A stretch of 64,000 bases of DNA from Streptomyces sp. NRRL F-525 (GTDB lineage Bacteria > Actinomycetota > Actinomycetes > Streptomycetales > Streptomycetaceae). Every line of letters begins with the position of its first letter. Within the stretch, counting starts at the first letter, position 1. Location of the stretch: the NCBI RefSeq assembly GCF_000716605.1, contig NZ_JNXE01000028.1, forward strand, positions 62,001-126,000, written 5' to 3'. Shown here in pieces: positions 44,973 to 54,441 of the stretch. The translations under genes and the position numbers were made by a program. The notes beneath the pieces were generated by a model that worked only from the letters and a program-made list of their open reading frames with translations, was not told the origin of the DNA and did not search any database.

Positions 44973-45070
44973 GTGCACGGGCCGTCGTATCCGTATGGGA
45001 CAGGGCGAATGTCGTTGTATCCGTAGGGGACAGGGCGTCTGCCGGCGTCGAGAGGAGCAGCGCGACGTGA
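44969..45070 (+). CDS. 33-codon ORF bridging the two ABC transporter genes
   Basis: Its ATG (44969) overlaps the stop of the ATPase gene as ATGA. Its TGA (45068-45070) overlaps the permease GTG as GTGA. The peptide contains a repeated unit (VVSVWDRAN, VVSVGDRAS) encoded by a 30-bp tandem repeat. It may act only to carry ribosomes across the gap (translational coupling). A random open frame is possible because the gap is just 94 nt. Confidence 0.45.
   Translation: MSARAVVSVWDRANVVVSVGDRASAGVERSSAT
44987..45046 (+). repeat. 30-bp imperfect tandem repeat
   Basis: Two copies of a 30-nt unit, 44987-45016 and 45017-45046. The first 21 nt match in 20 positions (GTATCCGTA, one difference, then GGGACAGGGCG). 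The unit length is a multiple of three and keeps the bridging ORF open. Confidence 0.8.
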
Positions 45071-45894
45071 GTGTCGTATCCGCCGATGTTCTGCCGAGTG
45101 GTCCCCTGGCCGTGCCGGAGGCCACCGCCTCGGGCGCGGCCGAGCTGGGGCCGAAGGCGAGGCTGTGGCCGTCCATGGCCGCCGTGTACCGGGCGCAGCT
45201 GTCCCGGGCGCGGGTCGCGCGGATCCCGCTGCTGTTCGTGGCGACCTTCCAGTCGGTCGGCATCCTGATCATGATGCGCGGGGTCGTCGACGGCGGGAGC
45301 CACGACGCCCGGTTCGTGGTCGCCGGCTCGTCCGTGCTCGTCGTCGCCTACGTCGGGCTCAACCTCCTCGCGCAGTACTTCGGGCAGCTGCGCGGCAGCG
45401 GCGGGCTCGACCACTACGCCACCCTGCCGGTGCCGCCCGCGGCCGTGGTGCTGGGCGCGGCGGGGGCGTACGCCTCCTTCACCGTGCCGGGGACCGCGCT
45501 GACCGCCGTCTTCGGGTGCGTGCTGTTCGGGCTGCCGATGGGGAACATCTGGATCCTGGCGGCGGTGATCCCGCTCGCGGGGGCCGCGCTCGCCGGACTC
45601 GGGGCGGCGCTGGGGCTGCTGGCTCCTCGGCCCGAACTCGCCACGCTGCTCGGGCAGTTGGGGATGTCCGCGGCCCTGTTGCTGGGTGTGCTGCCCGCTG
45701 ATCGGATGCCGGACGCGGTGCGGTTCCTGCGGGATCTGGTGCCCTCGACGTACGGCGTGGAGGCGTTCGCGCAGACGTTCGCGGCGCATCCGGACTGGGC
45801 GCTCGTCCTCGGTGACCTCGCCGTATGCGCCGGGGTCGGGGTCGTTTCGCTGGCCGTCGCCGCCTGGGCATACCGTCGGGCTGCCGTCCGGTGA
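45067..45894 (+). CDS. ABC-2 type transporter permease
   Basis: 275 aa with six hydrophobic segments, the topology of ABC-2 exporter permeases. LDHYATLPVPPAAVVLG and the segment LVPSTYGVEAFAQTF near the fifth to sixth helices resemble DrrB-type proteins. It forms the membrane channel for the ATPase encoded just upstream. GTG 45067 is preferred over longer frames because GAGAGGAG lies about 9 nt upstream and the frame before it encodes an Arg/Cys-rich shadow. A short charged N-terminus precedes the first helix. Confidence 0.88.
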   Translation: MSVVSADVLPSGPLAVPEATASGAAELGPKARLWPSMAAVYRAQLSRARVARIPLLFVATFQSVGILIMMRGVVDGGSHDARFVVAGSSVLVVAYVGLNLLAQYFGQLRGSGGLDHYATLPVPPAAVVLGAAGAYASFTVPGTALTAVFGCVLFGLPMGNIWILAAVIPLAGAALAGLGAALGLLAPRPELATLLGQLGMSAALLLGVLPADRMPDAVRFLRDLVPSTYGVEAFAQTFAAHPDWALVLGDLAVCAGVGVVSLAVAAWAYRRAAVR

Positions 45895-45928
45895 CGCGCC
45901 GCACAGCCGGGCCTGGCACGATGGCATT

Positions 45929-46669
45929 GTGACCGCACCGCTGACTCCGCCTCCGCCGCCGCGTGACCAGTCCCCGCACGATGCGTGGCAGCCGCCGGGT
46001 GACCCCAATTCCCCGGATTCCCCGGGTGCCACGGACGCCCCCGGTGAGCCGGGGGCCGGGTATCCCGTGTACGCCCCGCAGGAAGCGTCCTACGGGGCGG
46101 ACGGGCCCGGGATCAAGACCGAGCTGATCGAGGCCGTGGTCGTCACCGTCGCCTCGGCGGTCGGCGGGGTGTTGCTTGGGGTGTTGTGGTGGTGGCTGGC
46201 GCCGCATGTTCCGCTGGTCGGGGACGTGGTCGACAAGAGCTGGGTCGTCTACCTCAAGGACTCCGAGGGTGAGCAGGCCGTGGGGGTGGACGGAACGTTC
46301 ACTCTGCTTGCCGTCGCTTTTGGGGTCGTGAGCGCGCTTGTCGTCTTTTTGTTGCGGCGGCGTGGGGGAGTGCCGCTGGTCGCAGCGCTGGCTCTGGGTG
46401 GGTTGCTCGCCGCGTTCATCGCCTGGCGGCTGGGGATGTGGTTCGGGCCTACCAAGGATGTGCTCGCGCATGCCAAGGCTGTGGGTAAGGGGGTTACGTT
46501 CTCCGCGCCGCTGAAGATGGGGGCGAAGGGGGCGTTGCTGGCCTGGCCGGTGGCCGCGCTGGTCGTTCATCTGGGGCTGACGGCGTTGTTCGGGCCTCGG
46601 GATCCTGAGCCGGGGTATGTGCAGCAGGGGGTTGGGCCTACGGATGGGTACGGGGCTCCTCTGTCCTAG
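45929..46669 (+). CDS. Pro-rich membrane protein, possibly DUF2567
   Basis: 246 aa. The first 65 residues are Pro/Asp/Gly-rich and cytoplasmic. Four membrane segments follow (about 68-90, 113-135, 140-160 and 193-212), with a Gly/Pro-rich tail. I recall Streptomyces proteins of this layout and position annotated DUF2567, but I cannot verify that. The role is unknown. CACGAT lies exactly 6 nt before the GTG, suggesting a leaderless mRNA. The ABC operon ends 34 nt upstream. Confidence 0.75.
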   Translation: MTAPLTPPPPPRDQSPHDAWQPPGDPNSPDSPGATDAPGEPGAGYPVYAPQEASYGADGPGIKTELIEAVVVTVASAVGGVLLGVLWWWLAPHVPLVGDVVDKSWVVYLKDSEGEQAVGVDGTFTLLAVAFGVVSALVVFLLRRRGGVPLVAALALGGLLAAFIAWRLGMWFGPTKDVLAHAKAVGKGVTFSAPLKMGAKGALLAWPVAALVVHLGLTALFGPRDPEPGYVQQGVGPTDGYGAPLS

Positions 46670-46969
46670 GTTTTCTCGCCCCCGCCGCCCCTACCCGTCC
46701 CATCCCCAGGGGCTGCCGCCCCTTCCGCCCCGCCTGGGGGCTGCGCCCCCAGACCCCCATCGGCCTGGACGGCCTCGTCCTCAAACGCCGGACGGGCTGG
46801 ATGTGGCGGCCTGCGTTGGGAAGTCACGCCCGCCCGACCGGTGCCCGAAACGCCTACGCCGGCCTCCGCCCGTGGTTTGCCCTGTGCTTCCTGATGCGCC
46901 ACTTTCGTTTCCGCGTTTTCTTCGACATGTCTCTTCCTCTTAACCGAGGACAGGGAGGGCGTCGAGGGG
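46670..46969. other. 300-nt convergent intergenic region
   Basis: It separates the rightward membrane protein gene from the leftward YbaK gene. It holds the G+C-rich Streptomyces-type repeat described at 46700-46800. I see no credible gene in it: the open frames have poor codon bias and no ribosome site. Confidence 0.7.
46700..46800. repeat. Streptomyces-type intergenic repeat
   Basis: Contains the hairpin CTGGGGGC-TGC-GCCCCCAG (46734-46752) followed by CGGCCTGGACGGCCTCG and TCCTCAAACGCCGGACGG. I recognise this combination as one found many times between genes in Streptomyces genomes. It lies between convergent genes, where it may act as a bidirectional terminator. Confidence 0.75.
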
Positions 46970-47470
46970 TCACGCACGGCCGATGGGGGCCAGTACCGCG
47001 GCGGTGAGGGTTTTCAGGTCGTCGGGGGTGAGTTCCACCTCCAGGCCGCGGCGGCCTGCCGAGACGCAGATCGTGGGGTGGGTGGTGGCTGAGGCGTCCA
47101 GGACCGTGCGGAGTTTTTTGCGTTGGCCCAGGGGGGAGATGCCGCCTCGGACGTAGCCCGTGGTGCGTTCGGCGAGGGTGGGGTCGGCCATCGTGGCGCG
47201 TTTGCCGCCTACCGCTGAGGCGAGGGCCTTCAGGTCCAGTTGGCCCGCCACCGGGACCACGGCGACCGTCAGGGTGCCGTCCACGTCCGCCAGCAGGGTT
47301 TTGAAGACCCGGTCCGGGGAGACGCCCATCGCCTCGGCCGCCTCCTCGCCGTAGGAGGGGTGGGAGGGGTCGTGGTCGTAGGCGTGGAGTTCGTACGGCA
47401 CCCCCGCGGTCGTCAGGGCGACCGTCGCCGGGGTGCCGCCCGACTGTTGCTGTTTCTGCTTCTTGGCCAT
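46970..47470 (-). CDS. ybaK: YbaK-type Cys-tRNA(Pro)/aminoacyl-tRNA deacylase
   Basis: 166 aa. The YbaK fold is seen as VPYELHAYDHDPSHPSYGEEAAEAMG, RVFKTLLADVDG (with the key Lys), and GGISPLGQRKKL near the active site. The enzyme hydrolyses mischarged Cys-tRNA-Pro in trans to ProRS. It has a Lys/Gln-rich N-terminus (MAKKQKQQQSGG). It lies 15 nt downstream of the LON-domain gene on the same strand, so it is co-transcribed with it. Confidence 0.92.
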   Translation of the reverse strand: MAKKQKQQQSGGTPATVALTTAGVPYELHAYDHDPSHPSYGEEAAEAMGVSPDRVFKTLLADVDGTLTVAVVPVAGQLDLKALASAVGGKRATMADPTLAERTTGYVRGGISPLGQRKKLRTVLDASATTHPTICVSAGRRGLEVELTPDDLKTLTAAVLAPIGRA

Positions 47471-47485
47471 CAGGGGACTCCCGCG

Positions 47486-48229
47486 TCAGTTCAGGCTTGT
47501 CGGGCCTCGGGTCAGGTCCGATGCCGGTAGGGACGGCAGGTTACGGATGATGGCCGTCTCGGAGCGAAGGAGTTTCAGTTCGTCGCGCAGGCGGGAGGCG
47601 GTGTCGGGGGCTTGGAGGAGGCGTTGTTTTGTGCCCGTGTCGAGCATCATTGCCGCCGCCACCAGGTAGGAGACGACCGCCGGTTCGTCCGGGAGTTCGG
47701 CCTCACCCGTGGACAGGGTGCGTTCGCGGGCGCCCGCCAGGCGTTTCTGGTACTGGCGGAACGCGCGTAGCACGCCCTCAGCCAGCGCGCCCGCCTCGTC
47801 GCCCTTCTCCTCGGGCAGCTCCTCCAGCTCGGCCGTCAGGAACGGGCCCGAGGCGTCCACGGAGAGCAGGCGCATGCGGGTCGTGCCGGTGGCCAGTACC
47901 TCGAAGGTGCCGTCGGCGCGTTCGCGGATCGTGGCCGCGTCGGCCACGCAGCCCACCGAGTGGAAGGCCTTGAGCGGGTCGGGGCCGAAGCCGGCGGCGG
48001 GCCCGCGGTCGGGCACGGCCGTCTGGTCGGGCATGCCCGGGGCGGTCGATGCCACCTCGTGGCCGTCGCGGATGGCCACGACGGCGAATCGGCGCGAATC
48101 CTCCTCAGGGGTCTTGAGCAGATCGCGCATCATGGCGCGATAGCGCTCCTCGAAAATGTTCAGAGGAAGCACGAGCCCCGGGAACAGAACCGAGTTCAGG
48201 GGGAAGAGCGGCAGCCGGACGGTGGTCAC
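47486..48229 (-). CDS. LON substrate-binding domain protein
   Basis: 247 aa. The N-terminal half is the Lon N-domain: LPLFPLNSVLFPGLVLPLNIFEERYRAM, then GCVADAATIRERADG and a helical C-terminal half. There is no AAA+ module or protease Ser-Lys dyad, so it is the stand-alone form. It may bind unfolded or regulatory substrates; the function is unproven. GTG 48229 starts VTTVRLPLFP. It is 11 nt after the upstream unclassified gene, so the three genes 46970-49374 probably form an operon. Confidence 0.92.
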   Translation of the reverse strand: MTTVRLPLFPLNSVLFPGLVLPLNIFEERYRAMMRDLLKTPEEDSRRFAVVAIRDGHEVASTAPGMPDQTAVPDRGPAAGFGPDPLKAFHSVGCVADAATIRERADGTFEVLATGTTRMRLLSVDASGPFLTAELEELPEEKGDEAGALAEGVLRAFRQYQKRLAGARERTLSTGEAELPDEPAVVSYLVAAAMMLDTGTKQRLLQAPDTASRLRDELKLLRSETAIIRNLPSLPASDLTRGPTSLN

Positions 48230-48240
48230 GGCGCAAAAGC

Positions 48241-49374
48241 CTAATGGTCGCCGGAGCGGGCACGTCCGCCGTGCTCACTCCGTGGATACCCGGGTGCGTC
48301 CTCGAACGCCCACGGCTGGGTCGGAATCGCCCGCAGGGCCGGGGGAACCGGGCCGCCCAGGGGCACGTCCGCGGCCACCGCCATGCGGACGCCGTCCCGG
48401 ACTTCGAGGAACTGGCCGAGCGGGTCGTCGGATATCCGGTCCCAGGGGAACGACGTGGCGTACGGGCCGATCAGGCGGAGTTGGTCGAGAGCGTCCGTCC
48501 ATCGTTCCAGGCGGACAAGGACGTAGGTCAGGAGGTTGCGGACCTCTGCGGGCCACGGGTCCGCCGCCGCGTACGTGGCCGAGAGGGCGATCGCCAGGTC
48601 GGCCGCCGCGTCCAGGCGGGCGCGGGGGACCGTGGGACCGCAGCCGTCGGTCAGGCACGCGAAGGCCGCCCGGACCGGCAGGGCCTGGACGAGCGAGCCG
48701 GGCAGGGCGTCCTGCGCGGCCGGTTCGGCGAAGTCGAAGCACTCGCGGTGGGAGCAGCGGGCGGTGTGGGGCGTGTCGCCCCACTGCGCGCAGCAGGCCG
48801 TGGACAGGTACTGGAGGGCGGCCACATGGCAGCCGTAGTGGTGCGGGGAGCGGCGGACCGCCTCGCCCCACAGCCGTTCGAACTCGGCGTGCCCGGCGTT
48901 CGTGCCCCGCGCCCGGTCCAGCGCGATCCGCCACGGCACCGGGTCGCGCGGCTCGGCCTCGGCCGCCGCCGTGATCAGCGGGCTCAGCTCACGGAGGAGT
49001 TCGGCGCGGGCCGGCGACTCCCAGCCGCGGTCCATCGCCAGCTGGGCCGTGAGGAGGAGCGCGTCCGGGTTCCGCGGGGCGGCCGCGCACCAGTCGTCCA
49101 GCCACTCCGGGCGGCTGCGGGCGAACGCGGCGAGCCGGCGTGTGTGGCGGTCGCGGTCCTCCCACTCCGCCGACGCGCGCGAGGCGGCCAGCAGCTCGGA
49201 GGCGGGCCCGTACTCGCCGCGCCCGGCCGCGACCAGCGCCGGGCCGAGCCGGTCGTCGGGGGCGTCGAGGAGGACCTCGTCGTCGGCCGGCAGCCCGGCG
49301 GCGAGCCGCGAGGTGTTCCTTGCCATCCGGGCGGTGCGGATGAACGCGCGCAGCAGAGCCATGGTGTCGACCAT
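48241..49374 (-). CDS. Unclassified helical protein with Cys/His-rich centre
   Basis: 377 aa, soluble and mostly helical by composition. The centre is Cys/His-rich (HHYGCHVAALQYLSTACC, then CSHRECFDFAEPAA), suggesting a metal site or a structural Cys cluster. The C-terminal half resembles short helical repeats. No named domain was recognised. ATG 49374 begins MVDTMALLRAFIRTARM; its ribosome site is poor. A longer frame to 49446 has none either. It heads the probable operon with the LON-domain and YbaK genes. Confidence 0.7.
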   Translation of the reverse strand: MVDTMALLRAFIRTARMARNTSRLAAGLPADDEVLLDAPDDRLGPALVAAGRGEYGPASELLAASRASAEWEDRDRHTRRLAAFARSRPEWLDDWCAAAPRNPDALLLTAQLAMDRGWESPARAELLRELSPLITAAAEAEPRDPVPWRIALDRARGTNAGHAEFERLWGEAVRRSPHHYGCHVAALQYLSTACCAQWGDTPHTARCSHRECFDFAEPAAQDALPGSLVQALPVRAAFACLTDGCGPTVPRARLDAAADLAIALSATYAAADPWPAEVRNLLTYVLVRLERWTDALDQLRLIGPYATSFPWDRISDDPLGQFLEVRDGVRMAVAADVPLGGPVPPALRAIPTQPWAFEDAPGYPRSEHGGRARSGDH

Positions 49375-49512
49375 TGAAAGACCGCCGATCCGGAGTGCGC
49401 CAGACCGTTTGACCACCCGGCTGAAAGTTGTACGCGCTTCGGTCAAGCCCAGGCAAAAGGTGACTGTTGCTCAACTGTTCGAGTGCTGTGCGCGCGGGCT
49501 TCCGAGGGCCCG

Positions 49513-51090
49513 CTAGCCGCGTCTGAGCAGCCGTGTGGCGCCCGCCGCGACCGTCGTGGCAAGGATCCACCCCAGCAGGATCAGCGCCACCGACAGCCAC
49601 TGCCAGCCGCCGTGCAGCTGCCACTGGCCCGCCTGCCCCAGGTCGATCACCGGCAGCAGCAGGTCCAGCGCGAACAGGGCGGGGCTCCACGGCGGATGCC
49701 CGTTCGTGTTCACCGGCGCGTGGTCGGCGTGCGCGAAGGCCAGCGAACTCGCCGCCCACAACACCGCCATCCACACGGCGGCCCGGCCCGGCCGGTACCC
49801 GTAGGCGACCGTCCAGTCCTGCACGAACCCCCACACCTTGGCCGCGATCGGCAGGCTCTCCCGGCGCCGCCGCTGCTTGGCGAGCAGCACCTCGCGCGCG
49901 TCCTCGTCCTCACCGGCGTTGCGCAGCACGGTCGCGAGCCGCTCGTACGGCTCCGGGGCGTACTCGGCGGTCGCCGCCGCCACCCAGTCGAGACGCGCGT
50001 CCAGCGGGAACGGGCCCTGCGGTACGAGGTTCTCGTACACGAAGCCGCCCATGTGGAGGTTGCCGGGAGCCGGCCAACTGGTCGCCGCGTCAATCAGGTT
50101 GACCACCCGCGCCCCCGACAGCACCACCTTCCCGCGTTGGGGCTTCTCGCCGAGGAAGCGCAACTCCGGCGCCTGGACGCGCAGTAGGGACAGCTCCTGG
50201 TCGTCCGTGAACGTGAACCGGGCCCGCTCCAGGTCCACCGCGTCCCCGAACCGCCCGTCGTCCAGCCGCACCCCGCCCTGGCACGAGAAACGCTGAATGC
50301 GGGTCCCGCGCGCGGGAGTTGTACCGCTCAGCCAGGGACCGCCGACACCGGCCGGGGTCAGGTACAGGGTGCGGCCCACGGTCAACTGGGGCGCGTTCAG
50401 GGCGAGTCGGCCGTACGGGTTGGCCAGCCGGGCACCGCGCAGACTCAGCGAGACGCCCACCTTGGCGCTGCGCAGGCTCAACTCACCGTGCGATTCCAGG
50501 AGTTCGGCTTGCAGATCCTGCCCTACGGTCATGCCGTCGGCGGCGATCGAACGCCCGGTGCGGTCCCGGTAGACGATCGCCTGGTTCAGCAGCAGGTCGG
50601 TGCCGATGTGCGCGTCGGTCAGCCGTACGCCGTTGTGGAAGCGGCAGCGCGGCAGATGCAGGTCACCCTCCGTGTGCACCCGCGCCGCCTCCAGCCGCGG
50701 CACCGAGCAGTCCACCAGCCGTACGGTCTGGAAGCGGGCTTCCGGCAGCAGCACCTCCCGCTCGAAACGGCAGCCCTTCAGCTCGACGTACGGCGTGACG
50801 GTGCCGCCCGCCAGGTCCAGGACGCCGCTGATCTGCACGCCGGTGAGTTTCAGGGAGGCCACCCGGCCCGACAGCGCGGGCGGTCCGTCGAGGAGCAGCC
50901 AGCACACGAACCGCGCCCGCACGGTCCGCTCCGGGCCCCACGGATGTCCGCCGTGCGGATCGTCGACGACACTGTCGCCGCTGCTCAGGTCGTACACGCT
51001 GCCGTTGCGGAAGGCCTGCCACATACCGGCCTCGGCGGCGGTCGCATCGTCCGGCACATCCCCCGCGCGGATGCCGGCACCCTCGGTCAC
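49513..51090 (-). CDS. Membrane protein with beta-solenoid-like region
   Basis: 525 aa. Residues about 70-330 repeat short hydrophobic strands with Leu, Val, Gly and Asp turns ([17 protein letters not shown], then [24 protein letters not shown]), resembling a right-handed beta-solenoid or bactofilin-like fold. Two to three membrane helices are in the last 110 residues. Related Streptomyces genes are often called membrane-associated oxidoreductase, but I see no cofactor motif to support that. GTG 51090 starts [12 protein letters not shown] candidate ECF-type promoter lies about 75-100 nt upstream. Confidence 0.75.
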   Translation of the reverse strand: MTEGAGIRAGDVPDDATAAEAGMWQAFRNGSVYDLSSGDSVVDDPHGGHPWGPERTVRARFVCWLLLDGPPALSGRVASLKLTGVQISGVLDLAGGTVTPYVELKGCRFEREVLLPEARFQTVRLVDCSVPRLEAARVHTEGDLHLPRCRFHNGVRLTDAHIGTDLLLNQAIVYRDRTGRSIAADGMTVGQDLQAELLESHGELSLRSAKVGVSLSLRGARLANPYGRLALNAPQLTVGRTLYLTPAGVGGPWLSGTTPARGTRIQRFSCQGGVRLDDGRFGDAVDLERARFTFTDDQELSLLRVQAPELRFLGEKPQRGKVVLSGARVVNLIDAATSWPAPGNLHMGGFVYENLVPQGPFPLDARLDWVAAATAEYAPEPYERLATVLRNAGEDEDAREVLLAKQRRRRESLPIAAKVWGFVQDWTVAYGYRPGRAAVWMAVLWAASSLAFAHADHAPVNTNGHPPWSPALFALDLLLPVIDLGQAGQWQLHGGWQWLSVALILLGWILATTVAAGATRLLRRG

Positions 51091-51163
51091 TGCTCTTTCA
51101 TCCCTCTCAACTACTCACGGGTTTCGCACAGCAGTTCATGCCCGCTGAGTAACCCCCGGAACA

Positions 51164-51192
51164 CTAGACGTGAAGGGGATCTTCCGGGTTCC
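51164..51192 (-). promoter_or_regulatory. Candidate ECF-sigma promoter
   Basis: Read on the minus strand: GGAAC (plus 51188-51192), 17 nt, CGTCTAG (plus 51164-51170). This matches the GGAAC/CGTC style of Streptomyces ECF promoters such as those of SigE. It points at the gene 49513-51090. Confidence 0.45.
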
Positions 51193-51261
51193 GGCCACGT
51201 TCTGTATCAGCCATTGATATGCGTGAGCGGCCCTCGATCGCGGTCTGCGAGAATTGCTCCT

Positions 51262-52584
51262 GTGATCTCCCGAATCGATCTGCGCGGTGACGCCCTCCCC
51301 GAAGGGCCCGCCCTGCGCGACCTGCTGCCCCGAGCCGACTTCGACGTCTCGGCCGCCCTGGAGAAGGTGCGGCCGATCTGCGAGGCCGTGCATCATCGGG
51401 GCGACGCGGCGCTGATCGACTTCGCCGAGAAGTTCGACGGGGTGCGGCTGGAGCAGGTGCGGGTCCCGGCCCAGGCGCTCAGTGACGCGCTGGAGCAGCT
51501 CGACCCGGAGGTGCGCGCGGCCCTGGAGGAGTCCATCCGGCGCGCCCGGCTCGTCCACCGCGAGCAGCGCCGTACGACCCACACCACCCAGGTCGTGCCG
51601 GGTGGTTCCGTCACCGAGAAGTGGGTGCCGGTGGACCGGGTGGGGCTGTACGCCCCGGGTGGTCGGTCCGTGTACCCGTCGTCCGTGATCATGAACGTCG
51701 TCCCGGCCCAGGAGGCCGGTGTCCAGTCCGTCGCGCTCGCCTCGCCGCCGCAGGCCGAGTTCGGCGGCCTCCCGCACCCGACGATCCTCGCCGCCTGCGC
51801 GCTGCTCGGCGTCGACGAGGTCTACGCAGTCGGCGGTGCCCAGGCCGTCGCGATGTTCGCCCACGGCACCGAGTCCTGCGCCCCGGCCAACATGGTCACC
51901 GGCCCCGGCAACATCTGGGTCGCCGCCGCCAAGCGCTACTTCACCGGCAAGATCGGCATCGACACCGAGGCCGGCCCGACCGAGATCGCGGTCCTCGCCG
52001 ACGACACCGCCGACCCGGTGCACGTCGCCGCCGACCTGATCAGCCAGGCCGAGCACGACCCGCTCGCCGCCGCCGTCCTGGTCACGGACTCCGTGACGCT
52101 CGCGGACGCCGTCGAGAAGGAACTCGAACCCCAGGTCGCGGCCACCAAGCACATCGAGGACCGGATCGCCCCGGCACTGGCCGGCCGACAGTCCGCGATT
52201 GTCCTCGTCGACGGCGTCGACGAGGGCCTGCGGGTCGTCGACGCGTACGGCGCCGAGCACCTGGAGATCCAGACCGCGGATGCCGCTGCCGTCGCCGACC
52301 GGGTGCGGAACGCCGGCGCGATCTTCGTCGGACCGTGGGCGCCCGTCTCGCTGGGCGACTACGCGGCCGGCTCCAACCACGTGCTGCCGACCGGGGGTTG
52401 TGCCTGCCACTCCTCCGGGCTCTCCGTGCAGTCTTTCCTGCGCGGCATCCACATCGTCGACTACACGAAGGACGCGCTGGCGGACGTAGCGCATCACGTG
52501 GTCACGCTGGCGGAGGCGGAGGACCTGCCCGCGCACGGCGCGGCGGTCAAGGCAAGGTTCGGTTGGAAGGTGCCCGGCAAGTGA
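51262..52584 (+). CDS. hisD: Histidinol dehydrogenase
   Basis: 440 aa. It makes L-histidine from L-histidinol by two NAD-dependent oxidations. Family stretches include [38 protein letters not shown] and [11 protein letters not shown]. The zinc and catalytic region has [15 protein letters not shown] (zinc His and the Gln), and [10 protein letters not shown] lies near the C-terminus. GTG 51262 is the first codon of the conserved protein and follows AGAATT by 6 nt with no ribosome site, so the mRNA may be leaderless. First gene of the his operon, overlapping hisC by 4 nt. Confidence 0.97.
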   Translation: MISRIDLRGDALPEGPALRDLLPRADFDVSAALEKVRPICEAVHHRGDAALIDFAEKFDGVRLEQVRVPAQALSDALEQLDPEVRAALEESIRRARLVHREQRRTTHTTQVVPGGSVTEKWVPVDRVGLYAPGGRSVYPSSVIMNVVPAQEAGVQSVALASPPQAEFGGLPHPTILAACALLGVDEVYAVGGAQAVAMFAHGTESCAPANMVTGPGNIWVAAAKRYFTGKIGIDTEAGPTEIAVLADDTADPVHVAADLISQAEHDPLAAAVLVTDSVTLADAVEKELEPQVAATKHIEDRIAPALAGRQSAIVLVDGVDEGLRVVDAYGAEHLEIQTADAAAVADRVRNAGAIFVGPWAPVSLGDYAAGSNHVLPTGGCACHSSGLSVQSFLRGIHIVDYTKDALADVAHHVVTLAEAEDLPAHGAAVKARFGWKVPGK

Positions 52585-53690
52585 GCTTCGGAATCGACGA
52601 TCTTCCCGTACGGGACGAGCTGCGCGGCAAGTCCCCTTACGGCGCGCCCCAGTTGGACGTCCCCGTACGGCTGAACACCAACGAGAACCCCTACCCGCTG
52701 CCCGAGGCACTGGTCGAGCGGATCGCCGAGCGGGTCCGTGAAGCCGCCCGCGACCTCAACCGCTACCCGGACCGGGACGCGGTCGAGTTGCGCACCGAGC
52801 TGGCCAACTACCTCACCAAGACCGGGAGTTACCGGGTCGGCGTCGAGAACGTGTGGGCGGCCAACGGCTCCAACGAGGTCATCCAGCAACTGCTGCAGAC
52901 CTTCGGCGGGCCCGGCCGTACCGCGATCGGCTTCGAGCCGTCGTACTCGATGCACGCGCTCATCGCGCGGGGCACCGGGACCGGGTGGATCTCCGGTCCG
53001 CGCAACGAGGACTTCTCGATCGATCTCGCCGCCGCCGAGCGGTGGATCGCGAAGAACGAGCCCGACGTCGTGTTCGTCACGACCCCCAACAACCCCACGG
53101 GCAACGCCGTTCCGCCCGAGACGGTCCTCGCGCTGTACGAGGCCGCGCAGGCCGCCAAGCCGTCGATGGTGATCGTCGACGAGGCGTACGTCGAGTTCAG
53201 CCACGGCGAGTCGCTGCTGCCGCTGCTCGAAGGTCGGCCGAATCTCGTCGTCTCGCGCACGATGTCGAAGGCGTTCGGGGCCGCGGGGCTCCGCCTCGGC
53301 TATCTCGCCGCGCACCCGGCCGTCGTCGACGCCGTCCAACTCGTACGGCTGCCCTACCACTTGTCGGCCGTCACCCAGGCGACCGCGCTGGCCGCCCTGG
53401 AGCACACCGACACGCTGCTCGGGTACGTGGAGCAGCTGAAGAGTGAACGGGACCGGCTGGTGGGCGAGTTGAAGGCCCTCGGGTGTGAAGTCGTCGAGTC
53501 CGACGCGAACTTCGTGCAGTTCGGGCGGTTCGCGGACTCGCACACCGCCTGGCAGAAGATCCTCGACCAGGGCGTCCTGGTCCGGGACAACGGCATCCCG
53601 GGGTGGCTGCGGGTCTCCGCCGGAACCCCCGAAGAGAACGACGCGTTCCTCGACGCGGTCCGTGAGTTGATGAAGGAGCAGAGCGCATGA
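52581..53690 (+). CDS. hisC: Histidinol-phosphate aminotransferase
   Basis: 369 aa, fold type I PLP enzyme. [12 protein letters not shown] is at the N-terminus, [10 protein letters not shown] carries the Asn that contacts [12 protein letters not shown] the Asp/Tyr pair, and [17 protein letters not shown] the PLP-binding lysine. It converts imidazole acetol phosphate to histidinol phosphate. GTG 52581 overlaps the hisD stop (GTGA). The end overlaps hisB (ATGA). Confidence 0.96.
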   Translation: MSFGIDDLPVRDELRGKSPYGAPQLDVPVRLNTNENPYPLPEALVERIAERVREAARDLNRYPDRDAVELRTELANYLTKTGSYRVGVENVWAANGSNEVIQQLLQTFGGPGRTAIGFEPSYSMHALIARGTGTGWISGPRNEDFSIDLAAAERWIAKNEPDVVFVTTPNNPTGNAVPPETVLALYEAAQAAKPSMVIVDEAYVEFSHGESLLPLLEGRPNLVVSRTMSKAFGAAGLRLGYLAAHPAVVDAVQLVRLPYHLSAVTQATALAALEHTDTLLGYVEQLKSERDRLVGELKALGCEVVESDANFVQFGRFADSHTAWQKILDQGVLVRDNGIPGWLRVSAGTPEENDAFLDAVRELMKEQSA

Positions 53691-54280
53691 ACCGCGTAGG
53701 ACGTGTGGAGCGGGTGACCAAGGAGACCTCGGTCGTCGTCGAGATCGATCTCGACGGCGCCGGCAAGGTCGACGTGTCGACAGGGGTCGGTTTCTACGAC
53801 CACATGCTCGACCAGCTCGGCCGGCACGGTCTGTTCGACCTCACCGTGAAGACCGAGGGCGATCTGCACATCGACTCGCACCACACCATCGAGGACACCG
53901 CCCTCGCGCTCGGCGCCGCCTTCAAGCAGGCGCTCGGCGACAAGGTGGGTATTTATCGATTCGGGAACTGCACTGTCCCGCTCGACGAGTCCCTCGCCCA
54001 GGTGACCGTCGACCTGTCCGGCCGCCCGTACCTCGTGCACACCGAGCCCGAGAACATGGCGCCGATGATCGGCGAGTACGACACGACGATGACCCGGCAC
54101 ATCCTGGAGTCGTTCGTCGCGCAGGCCCAGATCGCGCTGCACGTGCACGTGCCGTACGGGCGCAACGCGCACCACATCGTGGAGTGCCAGTTCAAGGCCC
54201 TCGCCCGCGCCCTGCGGTACGCCTCCGAGCGCGACCCGCGCGCGGCCGGCATCCTCCCCTCCACGAAGGGCGCGCTGTGA
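53687..54280 (+). CDS. hisB: Imidazoleglycerol-phosphate dehydratase
   Basis: 197 aa, single-domain form without the phosphatase part seen in E. coli. The metal-binding motifs are [24 protein letters not shown] and [19 protein letters not shown], with the paired histidines intact. It dehydrates imidazole glycerol phosphate. Histidinol phosphatase is not in this window. It overlaps hisC at the start and the 54-aa gene at the end (GTGA). Confidence 0.97.
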   Translation: MNRVGRVERVTKETSVVVEIDLDGAGKVDVSTGVGFYDHMLDQLGRHGLFDLTVKTEGDLHIDSHHTIEDTALALGAAFKQALGDKVGIYRFGNCTVPLDESLAQVTVDLSGRPYLVHTEPENMAPMIGEYDTTMTRHILESFVAQAQIALHVHVPYGRNAHHIVECQFKALARALRYASERDPRAAGILPSTKGAL

Positions 54281-54441
54281 CCGGCCTCTCCAGCCTTCTG
54301 ATCGTCGTCGGACTCTTCCTCCTAGGCGGGGTCTACTCCTTCGTCAAGCAGAAGATGCCGGCGAGCCTCATCGTGCTGGTCTCCATCGGCGCGGCGATGT
54401 GTCTGGTCGCGGGGGTCATGCGGTTGGCGGTGTGGAGTTGA
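54277..54441 (+). CDS. Small membrane protein between hisB and hisH
   Basis: 54 aa with two hydrophobic helices (about residues 4-20 and 30-51) joined by VKQKMP. GTG 54277 overlaps the hisB stop and its own end overlaps the hisH start region by 10 nt, so it is translated as part of the his operon. The function is unknown. The tight overlaps and conserved-looking codon bias indicate a genuine gene. It is too short for a family call. Confidence 0.75.
   Translation: MTGLSSLLIVVGLFLLGGVYSFVKQKMPASLIVLVSIGAAMCLVAGVMRLAVWS

Noticed and set aside
46617..46943. 108-aa plus-strand frame in the convergent gap
   Set aside because: Pro/Arg-rich translation of the Streptomyces-type repeat, no ribosome site and partly overlapping the membrane gene.
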